Assembly: GCA_024427125.1 (NCBI GenBank)
Contig: JAKSVN010000005.1
Coordinates: 1-47,019, forward strand
Length of the DNA: 47,019 nt
Reading direction: 5' to 3'
Source: Mycoplasmoidaceae bacterium
GTDB taxonomy: Bacteria > Bacillota_I > Bacilli_A > Mycoplasmatales > Mycoplasmoidaceae
Shown piece by piece: positions 21,108 to 30,554 of this stretch; position 1 is the first letter of the stretch; every line of letters begins with the position of its first letter. A program made the translations under genes and the position numbers. Under the pieces are notes generated by a model. It was not told where the DNA came from. It worked only from the letters and a program-made list of their open reading frames with translations, and did no database searches.

Positions 21108-24023
21108 TTAAACAATTGGGTGTAGATATTCATCAAGAATACTACGAACTGTGCCATCACCATTAATATCATCACTTAAAAGATCAATTCAAGGTGTAAA
21201 CATATTTTCTCCAGATAAACCTTGTTGACCACCATTTCAGTTAATACCAACAACTTGAGGAGTTTTTAATGAAACACCATATTCATCTCATTCACGAACA
21301 ACAAACATTGAACCACCTAGATCTCCAGGGAATCAACCACCATCAATACTTGTTTTATTGTATTCATCAGCCAACTTGTATGCAGGAGCTGCATGTTTTA
21401 CAATGCCACCATCTATTCCATCCAAGTCTCCAAAGTCTTGAGCTTTAGATTCTTCTAATGTTTTATATTCTGGTAAGTTGTCACTACCAAATTGGATATC
21501 ATGTCTTACTCATTTGAATGCAGGTTGTTCTTGCCCCTTAAGTGTGATAGTTGTAGGAACAAAACCAGAGCATACAGCACAAGCTCAGTTATTTCATGAT
21601 TTGATAGCTGCATCTTCATACACATTAGTGTATTGACCAGTTTCTATTTTTCATTGTTTTAGAACTGAAAATTTACTGAACACATATTTGTAAATTAATA
21701 AATAATTAATATCAGCTTGCTCTTCAGTCATTAAATCTTCTATTGAAGCTCACCTTATTGGAGGGATAATATTTATAATTCCAATATCACTTGCAATAGG
21801 GTTTGTTTCTTCTGTTTCACTATTCCAAGTAAGTTTGCTTGAGTCTTCAAAGCTTATAAAATTATTTAAATTGATTCCTTGTCTTTCCTCTTCAGGTATA
21901 TCTCATATATTTAATGGAAGGTACATAAAGTCATTTTGAGTTAAATATTCACTCGAATCATCAACAAGGTATTTTCTTGCAGAGTTTGGATCAGCTATCC
22001 AAAGTGTTGCATTATGTTCACGAAGGAAATTTTCATTATCAAGCAACTCTCTAAATTGTTTTATGGCTTCACTGCTAGTAGCTAATTTCAAATTTTGTAG
22101 TGATAACTCTTCACTAGGGAAAAATTCACCAGAATATGAATTGACAAGTCAAGTATTGGCTGATATGATTTTTCTAGTTGATTCATCATCAGGGACCTCA
22201 TTGTAAGCTAGAGCAAGTTCAAAAGAACGGTCCTTTATTCATTGATCAGTAGCTTCAGCAGAGTTTTGTTGTCAGAAACCAACAGGATAATATTTGAAAG
22301 TAATCATTGAATATGTTGTATCAAGTAATTCAGCATCAACCTCTTCGTCAAATGGGTTGCCTTTATAGAAACGAGTCACTATTTGAGAAGGATGTTCAAT
22401 AATTTGATCAATTTCTAATGGATCAGCCATAGGTGAATGGTCAGAAATTGGACTGTAATCAACAAGGAATGTAAATTCACCATTTTCACCAAATTCTGCA
22501 GTGTAAGGAACTGCGTCTCAATTTACAAAAGTAAATTCTTCTTCTTCATCATCCCAGTCATAACCTGCATATTCAGAAAATTGAAACTGATTAGATAAAT
22601 TTTCTTTTTCATCTCAGTCTTCAGGATTTTCTTGTGAATTATTACCAATAGTCATATAGTCACCTTCAGATAGACCAGGTGTTACAGTTCCATCTTCATT
22701 TTGACGTACTATTTTTCCAGTTACTTCAATTCAACCTGGACCTTTAGTATCCATTTCAACAGGGTTGAAAGTAATTGCATAGTTATATTCAATTGGGTCT
22801 GGATCAACATAAGGTGTATATGTTAGCTTAAAGCTATATGGAATAGATTGATATCCCTTTTGTTCACCACGGAAATAGTAAATAAAAGCAATAGAGAAAA
22901 CTTGATTTTGTGCTACATATGGGTCAAATGTATAGTTAAATTTAAAGTCAAGATCAATATATGGTTTTCCACCATCATCATCTTGAGAAATTGTTGATGT
23001 AACACTAACATTACCATTATCACAAAAAACTTTAATTTCATCATCTTCACCTAATGGTCTATCAAGAATGAAATAACGAGGAAGAGTTCCTGACTGTCTT
23101 TCTACGAAAGAATTTAAGTGATAACCAGTTGCACCTTGTTCAGTTATGAAGTTAGTTGCTCCTTCAGCATCAAAGCCTGTAGGTGTTACAGAAGGTGAAA
23201 CTCATTGTTTACGTAATTGAATTGAGAAACCACTAATAGTTCCATCTTTAACTTCTTCCTGGCCAGCATATATAATTTTATAGTGAATTGTAAAATGTTC
23301 AGGATTTGCTTCATCAATCTGATCTTCAGTAGCATTAGCAATTATTGTTACTGGAAGTGTTGTATCATCAACAATATCATGTTGGATAAAATTAAAAGTA
23401 ACAGGAGATGCGTCTCTATCATTTACAACTTTTGTAATTTCAATTGTTTCTTGAGATTGCAATTTGTGATCCAATACTAAGTTTGTAATTTTTATTTTTC
23501 TTTGACTTTCATTAAAAACAAAATTTTTATAAGTTTCATCACCTTTTCAACTTAAAGAGTTGGGTGCTCATGATACATAGTATTTAACTTTAAAGCCAGC
23601 TATACGTTTACTTGTTATTTTTGCTCCATGTTCTGCAAAACTAAAGATTAAATCAAAGTTGTAATCTTTGTCTAATTCTGCAGGTGTATTTAATAGTGTT
23701 ATTTTAACACTAAAAGTATCAGCTGGTCTAATTGGAGCTTCAACTCTAACTTCAGGGTTAGATGTTGTAACTCTCATTTCTTGACCACCAAGCACTGGTT
23801 GAGTAATGGTAAAGCCTTCAATAGTAAGGTCAGCATCATTTCCACCAATGACAAATTTCTTAGTTGTACCAGTATATGATACACCGATGTCTAAACCTTC
23901 TTGCTCTTGTTCTTCTTGTCCACCACCACTATCTTTTTTAGCACAAGCTACAACAGTAGTAATAGCTGCTAATGATACAGCGCTAGCACCAAGGATACTA
24001 AATAATTTCTTTTTTAATTTCAT
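21108..24023 (-). CDS. Giant lipoprotein with degenerate DUF31-like C-terminal domain (C)
   Basis: A 971-aa lipoprotein; lipobox VVAC, Cys at residue 27, then a Gly/Gln/Glu-rich linker (GGGQEEQEQEG). Residues about 45-590 are beta-rich modules, one starting SWAPNSLSWKGDE. From about residue 598 (KDRSFELAL) it follows the DUF31-like order seen in 16382-19372 and 30555: ANTWLVNSY near the start and GGSMFVVREW near the end. The expected catalytic Ser position reads Gly (LGGSM) and no matching His is visible, so activity is unlikely. It lies between two lipoprotein genes of operon 1 with an AGGAGA ribosome site. Confidence 0.78.
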
Positions 24024-24034
24024 AATCAGTCTCC

Positions 24035-26980
24035 TTATTTTTCTTGGAAGTCATCCAGAATATTAATTTTTCCATCATCATTAACGAAACTATCAAACAT
24101 TGGGTGGTAACCAAGAGCACCTTCTTCAGTTCCTGCAAAGACGCTGACAATGTATAGTTGTTTATTGTCATTCTTTCTAATGATCATCATACCGCCTTCA
24201 GACATGTATACATATTTAGAGCTTCAGTAATATGAGTTAATGTGAGCATAATAACTTGGTGAACCATGTCAGATGTTAGCATTATCATCTATTCATCTAT
24301 TTCCTCATCCTCAGTTATACATTAATCTTAAATCATCAAATTCATCATATTCATCTCATAATTCAAATGGTGAATTATTTTGTTCAGATGGAGTATCACC
24401 TGTAAAGACAGTTCATGTAGCAATGTTTTGACCTGATTGACCACCAATAGTGTAATTCTTGTCTCAATAACTTGCGTTATAGAATCTAGAACCTCATTTC
24501 TTAAAGTCTTCAGAATCACCAGAAATTGCCTTTTCAACTAAGTGGCTTGTTTTGCCTTCAGATAAATCAGATTTTTCTTGTCAAGCATTAATTCTGTCTA
24601 ATTTATTCTTGATAGTATCATTAGCATTAGCTAAATTTGCTAAATTAACACGAGCAACATACATGTTTGCTCCAGTTTTATAAGAACTAAGGAAACGAGA
24701 AACACTATATGTTAAATAGTAATCGTTGTTTTTTTGTCATATCAAATCATCAGTTGGTTTATCCAACATAACATAGTCAGTATCTCATTTAGATCCTGTT
24801 ACTCAACCTGATGTTGTGTTGTATGATTTAGCCATAGACTTATCACTTAAACCTACTTTAAATGTTTCACCAGACTTAATTGCTTTTCTCATTGCTTCGT
24901 AACGTTCTTTAAATCTTCATGATGTAACCATATAGTAAACATATGGATTAGTATCTTTAACAGTTAAGTCTCTTGATAGAACTCAAGCTGTAGCATTAAT
25001 TGTAGATGATGCTTTTTTAGAAGAATCAACTGTATATGCCTCTAAAGCAAAAGATCTATCATTAGTGAAGTCTTCTTCACTTTGTTCAGTAATAGGATTT
25101 TCTGCAGCTCTAAAGATAATGTTGAAAGCATTAGATACACGAGCTTCACCTTCAGAAAGATTAACAGTGATTTTTAATGCTTCAAAAGTTTTTTCTGTAT
25201 ATAAGTCTGTAATAGTTAAAGCAACAGGGAATGTAATAACCTTACGTGTTGAGTCTAGTGTTGGTGTGCCTGTAATCTTTACAGAATCTTTTTCCTCACC
25301 ATCAGTAACTGAAGCGCTAGTTACACTAACACCAGTTGGAATAGCTTCAGCAAATTGGCCAACAACATTTAATGTTTTGTCACCACCTTTAACTGTAGCT
25401 GTATCAGCAATTGTTAATTTTAAATCAGCCTTCTTTTCAAATTGGAAGACAAAACCATCAATGTCTTGTTCAAACATAACATTATCATTTTCTGTAAATG
25501 TAAAGTGAAAACCAAAATTTACATCATGAGTTTTTGAAACATCAAGACATGTTATATTCATAACAATATAGTATGCTTCATCATTACCTTGAACAATTTC
25601 ATATTCAAAGCTTAATTGATCATCAGCACCTGTTAATTCAATATTAATATTTTCAATATCTAGTTTTTTGTTTCTAGCTAATTTGAAAGTACCTTTAGAG
25701 TCTAGTGCACCTAGAATGGCTGATGGAATACCAACTGCAGGTTTAAGTATTTTACCTTCTTTTACACCAACTCATTCAACTTTATTAGGTTCTCATGGAG
25801 CAACATAATGGAAAGTAAATAATTTGTGGTTTTTACCAGCAAATATATTTTCTGCATATATAGGCACATCTCCACCGACTTTATCATAAAATACAAATGA
25901 TAAATAGAATTCAGGATATTGATCAGTGTAGTTACCTTTTTCAGGAGTGTATTGTAAATTAAGATTTACATAACGGTTATTTTCAATTGTGTAACCTAAA
26001 TATTTGATTGTTGTATGTTCTCAACCATTTTTATCAAGAACATTAATTTTTAAGTACTCTTCATTTCCTTCTTTTAATGCTCTATCTAAACGGAAAACTG
26101 CCCCAGTTGAGAATTCTTCTGGTTCAATCTCTTCAGATCTTTCTTTTGTGAATTGTGGATTTGTTCCAACATATGTCACATGATTTGTTTCTCAATCAGG
26201 AACAAAGTGAACATGGAAACCAGTTTCAGTTGCATGGAAGTCAACGTTTTGATTATGTGTAATAGTAATTTGAATTTGAAAGTCTACTGAGAAGTCATCA
26301 TAGTAAACATAGTCAACAATTTCAAATTTAACAGCTAATGATGTTGCAGTTGAAGATACAGTATCAACAGATGCATTAATAAATGCATTAGATGTTTTAA
26401 TTAATACTTGATCATCAGAAGTTAGTTCTTTTGATAAACTAATTGCATCAGGAACTAGTAAACTTCTTAGCCCTCTCTGGTTTGAAAGGTCAATATTTTT
26501 AGTACCTGTTCATTGTGCTGAGTTATGTTCTCATTTTGGAACAAACATAGCAGTAAAATTACCTGATGTATAAGGTATTTCATATGTTTTTCCTTGATAC
26601 AATGAAGTAAACGCTATAGTGAATACACTTGTTTTAGCTTCTGGTTCACTTTCAGCAATATTTAATTTAACTTTAATACTAAAGGTTGAATCAGATTCTC
26701 ATATAACTTCATTTCCAAGAATTTGTTCACCTGAAACTAGTGTGATTGTTGGTACAATTCTTTCACCAGTCAATAAGTTTCTATCCATACTGAAACCACC
26801 AAACGTACATTCTGGTACCCCAGCTTCTGTACTTACTTTAGTTCAACCATTATGTTTAACAGTAGGAATTACATATTTTACTTTTGATTGCTTGTATGAA
26901 CAAGAAGTAATTAGCCCAACTCCTGAGGTTGCAATGGCTGTTGCTCCTAGTACACTTAGCAATTTTGTCTTAATTTTCAT
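24035..26980 (-). CDS. Giant lipoprotein with degenerate DUF31-like C-terminal domain (D)
   Basis: A 981-aa lipoprotein; lipobox LITSC, Cys at residue 27. The signal peptide is nearly identical to that of 16382-19372. Repeat modules in residues about 30-640 open with a recurrent W-x-x-N-x(3)-[YW]-x-G motif: WEHNSAQWTG, WETNHVTYVG, WEPNKVEWVG. From about residue 642 (NDRSFALEAY) the DUF31-like domain follows: INATAWVL, YYMVTSW, ANMYVARVNL, EGGMMIIRK. Positions equivalent to catalytic His, Asp and Ser read Arg, Asn and Glu, so all three are lost. It is the first gene of operon 1 behind the conserved leader. Confidence 0.82.
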
Positions 26981-27012
26981 AATTACCCTCCTATTGGAAT
27001 TATGTGATGAAT

Positions 27013-27051
27013 CAAAAACTATCTAAGCTACTATAACAGTAACTTGGATAG
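27013..27051 (-). promoter_or_regulatory. Attenuator-like hairpin in the leader of lipoprotein operon 1
   Basis: On the minus strand CTATCCAAGTTACT pairs with AGTAGCTTAGATAG (14 positions, one C-A mismatch, one U-G wobble, 5-nt loop at 27033-27037), followed by five T and G. The upstream neighbour uvrA is divergent, so this cannot be another gene's terminator. It lies 33 nt before the start of the giant lipoprotein gene. Confidence 0.65.
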
Positions 27052-27086
27052 ATTTTCTTAATATATATTTATATATATTATTCATC
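27024..27086 (-). CDS. Possible leader peptide ORF, operon 1
   Basis: A 20-codon frame, MNNIYKYILRKSIQVTVIVA, with GAGGTGAG just upstream, ending with TAG in the 3' arm of the hairpin exactly as at 19413-19472. Between the two leaders the indels leave both frames open to the same TAG, but the middle of the peptide is not conserved. Low confidence as a translated gene. Confidence 0.3.
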
Positions 27087-27149
27087 TCACCTCTATTATA
27101 AAAACAAAAATAAATAATAAATTATTTATTTTTCCCTGGAACGCTAGTA

Positions 27150-27209
27150 TTGACTAAAAAACATTTATATTTATAAAAGCCAATTCATTTATACATTTAT
27201 GTATAAATG
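27150..27209 (+). promoter_or_regulatory. uvrA promoter with a 24-bp palindrome at the start site
   Basis: A TTGACT -35 (27150-27155), 16-nt spacer and TATAAA -10 (27172-27177) form a good plus-strand promoter. CATTTATACAT-TT-ATGTATAAATG at 27186-27209 has perfect 11-bp arms and sits at the likely transcription start, as an operator would. A related half-site, TTATACATAAA, follows near 27219. It is not the Gram-positive LexA box. It could instead be an mRNA hairpin. Confidence 0.5.
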
Positions 27210-27272
27210 GGTAGGGTTTTATACATAAATTTAATATATCTATTGGTTAGATAGATATATAAATTTGGTATT

Positions 27273-30119
27273 ATGGCAAAACAAGATTTACACAATAATA
27301 TTTATGTCCAAGGGGCAAGACAAAACAACCTAAAGAATGTTAATGTTGTCATTCCTAAGAACAAATTAGTAGTAATGACTGGTTTATCAGGATCTGGTAA
27401 ATCATCATTAGCCTTCAACACTATTTATGCTGAAGGACAAAGACGATATCTAGAATCTTTGTCTAGCTATGCTAGACAATTTCTAGGAAATAATGATAAA
27501 CCTGATGTTGATTCAATTGAAGGTTTATTACCTGCTATTTCAATTGATCAAAAGACAACAAGTAACAATCCTAGATCTACTGTGGGAACAGTAACAGAAA
27601 TCTATGATTATTTAAGATTGTTATGAGCAAGAATAGGTGTTCCTTATTGTCCAAAAGGTCATGGACCTATTAAAACTTTAACAACAAAACAAATTGTTGA
27701 CAAGATTTATTTAGACTACAAATTAGAGAGCAAAATTCAACTTTTAGCACCGATTGCTTTTAAGCAAAAAGGAACTTTTGCTAAAGAGCTAAATAAGCTA
27801 AAATTAGATGGATTTTTACGTGTTAGAATTGATGGAAATGTCTATTCTTTAGACGACAAAATTGAACTAGATAAAAACAAGTTTCACTATATAGATATCA
27901 TTGTTGATCGTATTGTTTTAAATGAAGATAATCAAACACATGATCGTTTAACAGAAGCGGTAGAAACTTGTTTAAAACATGGTAACAACAAAGTTGTTAT
28001 TTGAGATGGAAAAGAAGACATTTTATACTCTAAAAACCACTCTTGTCCAGTGTGTGGTTTTTCTATTCCAGAAATGGAACCTAGATTATTTTCTTTCAAC
28101 TCACCAACAGGATATTGTGATGAATGTAAAGGTTTAGGATTTACCTATGAACCAGATGAAGATCGAATGATTCCTGATCGTAATCTTTCAATCAATGAAG
28201 GTGGTATTAGATGATTTAAAAATACCATGGATTCTAAGAATCTAGAATGACAGAAATTTGCTGCATTATTGGACCACTATCATATTGATAGAAATAAGCC
28301 AATTAAGCAGCTTTCTAGAAGAGAAATTGACTTAATGATGTGAGGTAGTGATGAACCAATAGAAGTCACTGCTAAATCAGCAAGTTATAAGACATATTCC
28401 TACAATGACTACATTGAAGGAGTATTAGCTACAATTAAGCGTAGACACTTAGAAACTAATAGTGAAATGGCACGTGAATTCTATGGAATGTACATGGTAG
28501 AAAAACCATGTAAAAAGTGCCATGGACACAGACTAAATGAAAAGGCTTTATCAGTAAAAATAAATGGTAAATCAATCATGGAAGTATGTGATATGTCTGT
28601 AGCACAAATGCATGATTGATTCTTAGGACTTGAACTAAATGAAACAGAAAGACAAATTGGTAAGCAAGTCTTAAAAGAAATCGTTAATCGTCTAGAATTC
28701 TTGATTAATGTTGGTCTTGATTATTTAACATTATCAAGATCTGCAGGTACACTTTCAGGAGGAGAAAACCAAAGAATTAGACTAGCAGCTCAAATTGGTT
28801 CTAGTCTAACTGGAGTGTTATATGTCCTAGATGAACCATCTATTGGTTTACACCAAAAAGATAACCAAAAACTTATCAATACTATGAAAGCTATGAGAGA
28901 TTTAGGAAACTCTCTAGTTGTAGTAGAACATGATATGGATACGATGAAAGCAGCAGACTATTTAATTGACGTAGGACCACTTGCAGGAGTTAATGGTGGA
29001 AAGATAGTAGCAACTGGTTCTATTGATGATCTAATCAAAAATAAACAGTCAATTACAGGTAAATACTTATCTGGAGAATACACTATTCCTGTTCCAAAAC
29101 AAAGAAGAGGGGGAAATGGTAAAAAGATTATTCTTAAGGGAGCAAAATTGAATAACCTTAAGAATATTAATGTTACATTTCCTTTAGGAAAGATGATTTG
29201 TGTAACTGGAGTTTCAGGTTCAGGAAAATCAACTTTAATTAATGAAACTTTAGTTGCTAATATTAGAAAAATCTTATTTAACCCATTTGAATTAGCACCC
29301 AAAGTAACAGATTTAACAGGTATTCAAGATATTGATAATTTGATTGTTATTACCCAAGAACCTATTGGTAGAACACCAAGATCTAATCCTGCAACATATA
29401 CAGGCTTATTTGATGATATTAGAGGAGTATTTGCCAATACTCCAGAAGCTAAAGCTAGAGGATATGATAAAGGTAGATTTAGTTTCAATGTTGAATCTGG
29501 TAGATGTGAAAAGTGTCAAGGTGATGGATATATTAGAATAGAAATGCACTTTTTACCAGATGTTTATGTTAAATGTGATGAATGTGGTGGTAAAAGATAC
29601 AATGCTGAAACATTATCTATTCTTTACAAGAATAAATCAATTTATGATGTTTTGGAAATGTCAGTAGATGAAGCATATGACTTTTTCCAAAACATACCAG
29701 CGATTAAACGTAAATTAGAATTAATGAAGGATGTAGGATTAGGTTATTTAAAACTTGGTGAACCATCAGTAGATTTATCTGGTGGTGAAGCACAAAGAAT
29801 TAAATTAGCTAAGTTCTTACAGAAAAAAGCTAGTGATAGAACAATTATTGTTCTAGATGAACCATCAACTGGTTTACATCAACACGATATTGCTAAACTA
29901 ATAGAAGTGTTAAATAGAATCGTTGATAATGGTGCTACAGTCATCATTATCGAACACAACCTTGATATTATCAAGTGTGCAGACTATATCATAGATTTAG
30001 GACCAAATGGTGGAGATAGAGGTGGAAGAATAATCACCACTGGAACACCAGAACAAATCTTAAAAGATGATGATATCTCCTATACTGCTAAATTCTTAAA
30101 ACCACTATTGAAAAAATAG
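27273..30119 (+). CDS. uvrA: Excinuclease ABC subunit A
   Basis: A 948-aa damage-recognition ATPase of nucleotide excision repair. The first ATPase has Walker [10 protein letters not shown] near residue 34, LSGGENQR and [10 protein letters not shown]. The second has GVSGSGKST near residue 648, LSGGEAQR and [10 protein letters not shown]. Zinc modules CPVC...CDEC and CEKC...CDEC are both complete. The length is normal and UGA Trp codons occur only in the first half. A TAG stop at 30117-30119 directly abuts the TATAAT of a small RNA. Confidence 0.97.
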
Positions 30120-30192
30120 TATAATGATTGTGAGTTAGAAACATATAACCAAGAAATCAAAAAAGAAGCAGTTCCAAGCTACTTCTTTTTTC
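30120..30192 (+). ncRNA. Candidate orphan antisense RNA, paralogue of the antitoxin RNA
   Basis: TATAAT at 30120-30125 directly follows the uvrA stop and would start a 60-nt RNA near 30132. The RNA ends in the hairpin 30159-30191 (AAAAAAGAAG / CTTCTTTTTT). The segment from ATAACCAAG through TTTCTTTA aligns with the antitoxin RNA at 30259-30316, including the AAAAAAGAAGCAG terminator arm and tail. The 5' part, which would set target specificity, differs (GTGAGTTAGAAACATATAACC). No toxin frame lies opposite. The same hairpin can also serve as the uvrA terminator. Confidence 0.5.
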
Positions 30193-30247
30193 TTTATGAT
30201 CTACGTGAAACTTACCTATAAAATTCTAAATTTTAGATAAAAACAGT

Positions 30248-30253
30248 TATAAT
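30248..30253 (+). promoter_or_regulatory. -10 box of the antitoxin RNA
   Basis: TATAAT, 6-7 nt upstream of the direct repeat that starts the predicted RNA. The -35 is weak. Confidence 0.6.
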
Positions 30254-30258
30254 AATTT

Positions 30259-30316
30259 TAATTAGATGTCATTATCACCAAATTAAAAAAGAAGCAGCGT
30301 CAACTGCTTCTTTTTC
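30259..30316 (+). ncRNA. Type I antitoxin RNA (Fst/par RNAII-like)
   Basis: A predicted RNA of about 57 nt. It starts with TAATTAGATGTCATTA plus TCACC, which repeats at 30421-30442, and ends in a strong bidirectional hairpin (30285-30315). Because the toxin gene is on the minus strand, the repeat makes this RNA complementary to the toxin message over 16 nt plus 5 nt, covering the first ATG and reaching into the GGAGG site. Short antisense RNA, convergent transcription, shared terminator and direct repeats are the hallmarks of the Fst/par family. The size is close to the RNAII of that family. Confidence 0.72.
30285..30315. terminator. Shared bidirectional terminator of toxin and antitoxin RNAs
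   Basis: A 12-13 bp stem AAAAAGAAGCAG / CTGCTTCTTTTT with loop CGTCAA. A T-run follows on both strands, so it ends the plus-strand antisense RNA and the minus-strand toxin message. Confidence 0.85.
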
Positions 30317-30352
30317 TTTAGGCTTGCGCCAAGGAGGCGATTAATTAGATTA

Positions 30353-30421
30353 TTATCTCTTAGTTATCTTGATCAAGAGAATCACTAAGAGCAGGATGAT
30401 AATCTGATCAACTGCTCCCAT
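30353..30421 (-). CDS. Type I toxin: 22-aa hydrophobic peptide
   Basis: A 22-codon frame starting MGAVDQ, then an uninterrupted hydrophobic run IIILLLVILLI (residues 7-17), and a basic tail KITKR before TAA. A short single membrane span with a charged tail is the form of type I toxins such as Fst, which insert into the cell's own membrane. It uses CTG and CTC codons that are rare in this genome. The ribosome site GGAGG (30441-30445) is 19 nt upstream and better spaced for the overlapping frame at 30360-30434, so the true product needs proof. Confidence 0.65.
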   Translation of the reverse strand: MGAVDQIIILLLVILLIKITKR

Positions 30422-30434
30422 AATTAGATGTCAT
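30360..30434 (-). CDS. Overlapping 24-codon frame in the toxin message
   Basis: An ATG 6 nt after GGAGG opens a hydrophilic 24-aa frame (MTSNYGSSWSDYHP...) that includes a UGA Trp and overlaps the hydrophobic frame in another phase. It has ideal ribosome-site spacing. It could be the real product, a coupling frame that brings ribosomes to the toxin start, or chance. Confidence 0.3.
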
Positions 30435-30442
30435 TACTCACC
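30421..30442. repeat. Direct repeat DRb; partner at 30259-30279
   Basis: TAATTAGATGTCATTA is identical at 30259-30274 and 30421-30436. It is followed by TCACC in the first copy and CTCACC in the second. Its core complement AATGACATCC also occurs at 30479-30488, at the 5' end of the toxin message. Confidence 0.85.
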
Positions 30443-30500
30443 TCCACTGGGTGAAGTAAATCACCCAGAAAGGCATGCAATGACATCCGAAAGTATTATA
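30441..30500 (-). promoter_or_regulatory. Toxin promoter and structured 5' leader
   Basis: TATAAT at 30495-30500 (minus) predicts a start near 30488. The message begins GGATGTCATT, complementary to AATGACATC at the first start codon. A perfect 8-bp hairpin, CTGGGTGA / TCACCCAG (30447-30468), precedes GGAGGTGAG. Downstream at 30331-30339 the message carries CGCCTCCTT, which can pair with GGAGGTG. Each feature would hide the ribosome site, as is typical of type I toxin messages. Confidence 0.6.
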
Positions 30501-30542
30501 TAGTATATTTTAAAATTTTATATATAAAATTTTAAAATAGAG

Positions 30543-30548
30543 TATAAT
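30543..30548 (+). promoter_or_regulatory. -10 box of the DUF31 lipoprotein gene
   Basis: TATAAT 6 nt before the ATG at 30555, with no ribosome site: a probable leaderless message. A long AT dyad (TTTTAAAATTTTATATATAAAATTTTAAAA region, about 30508-30537) lies just upstream between this gene and the toxin promoter. Confidence 0.5.
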
Positions 30549-30554
30549 ATTTAT

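Noticed and set aside
27186..27209. Palindrome upstream of uvrA as a terminator
   Set aside because: It is followed by GGTAGGG on the plus strand and by GAATTGGC on the minus strand, with no T-run, so terminator function is unlikely.
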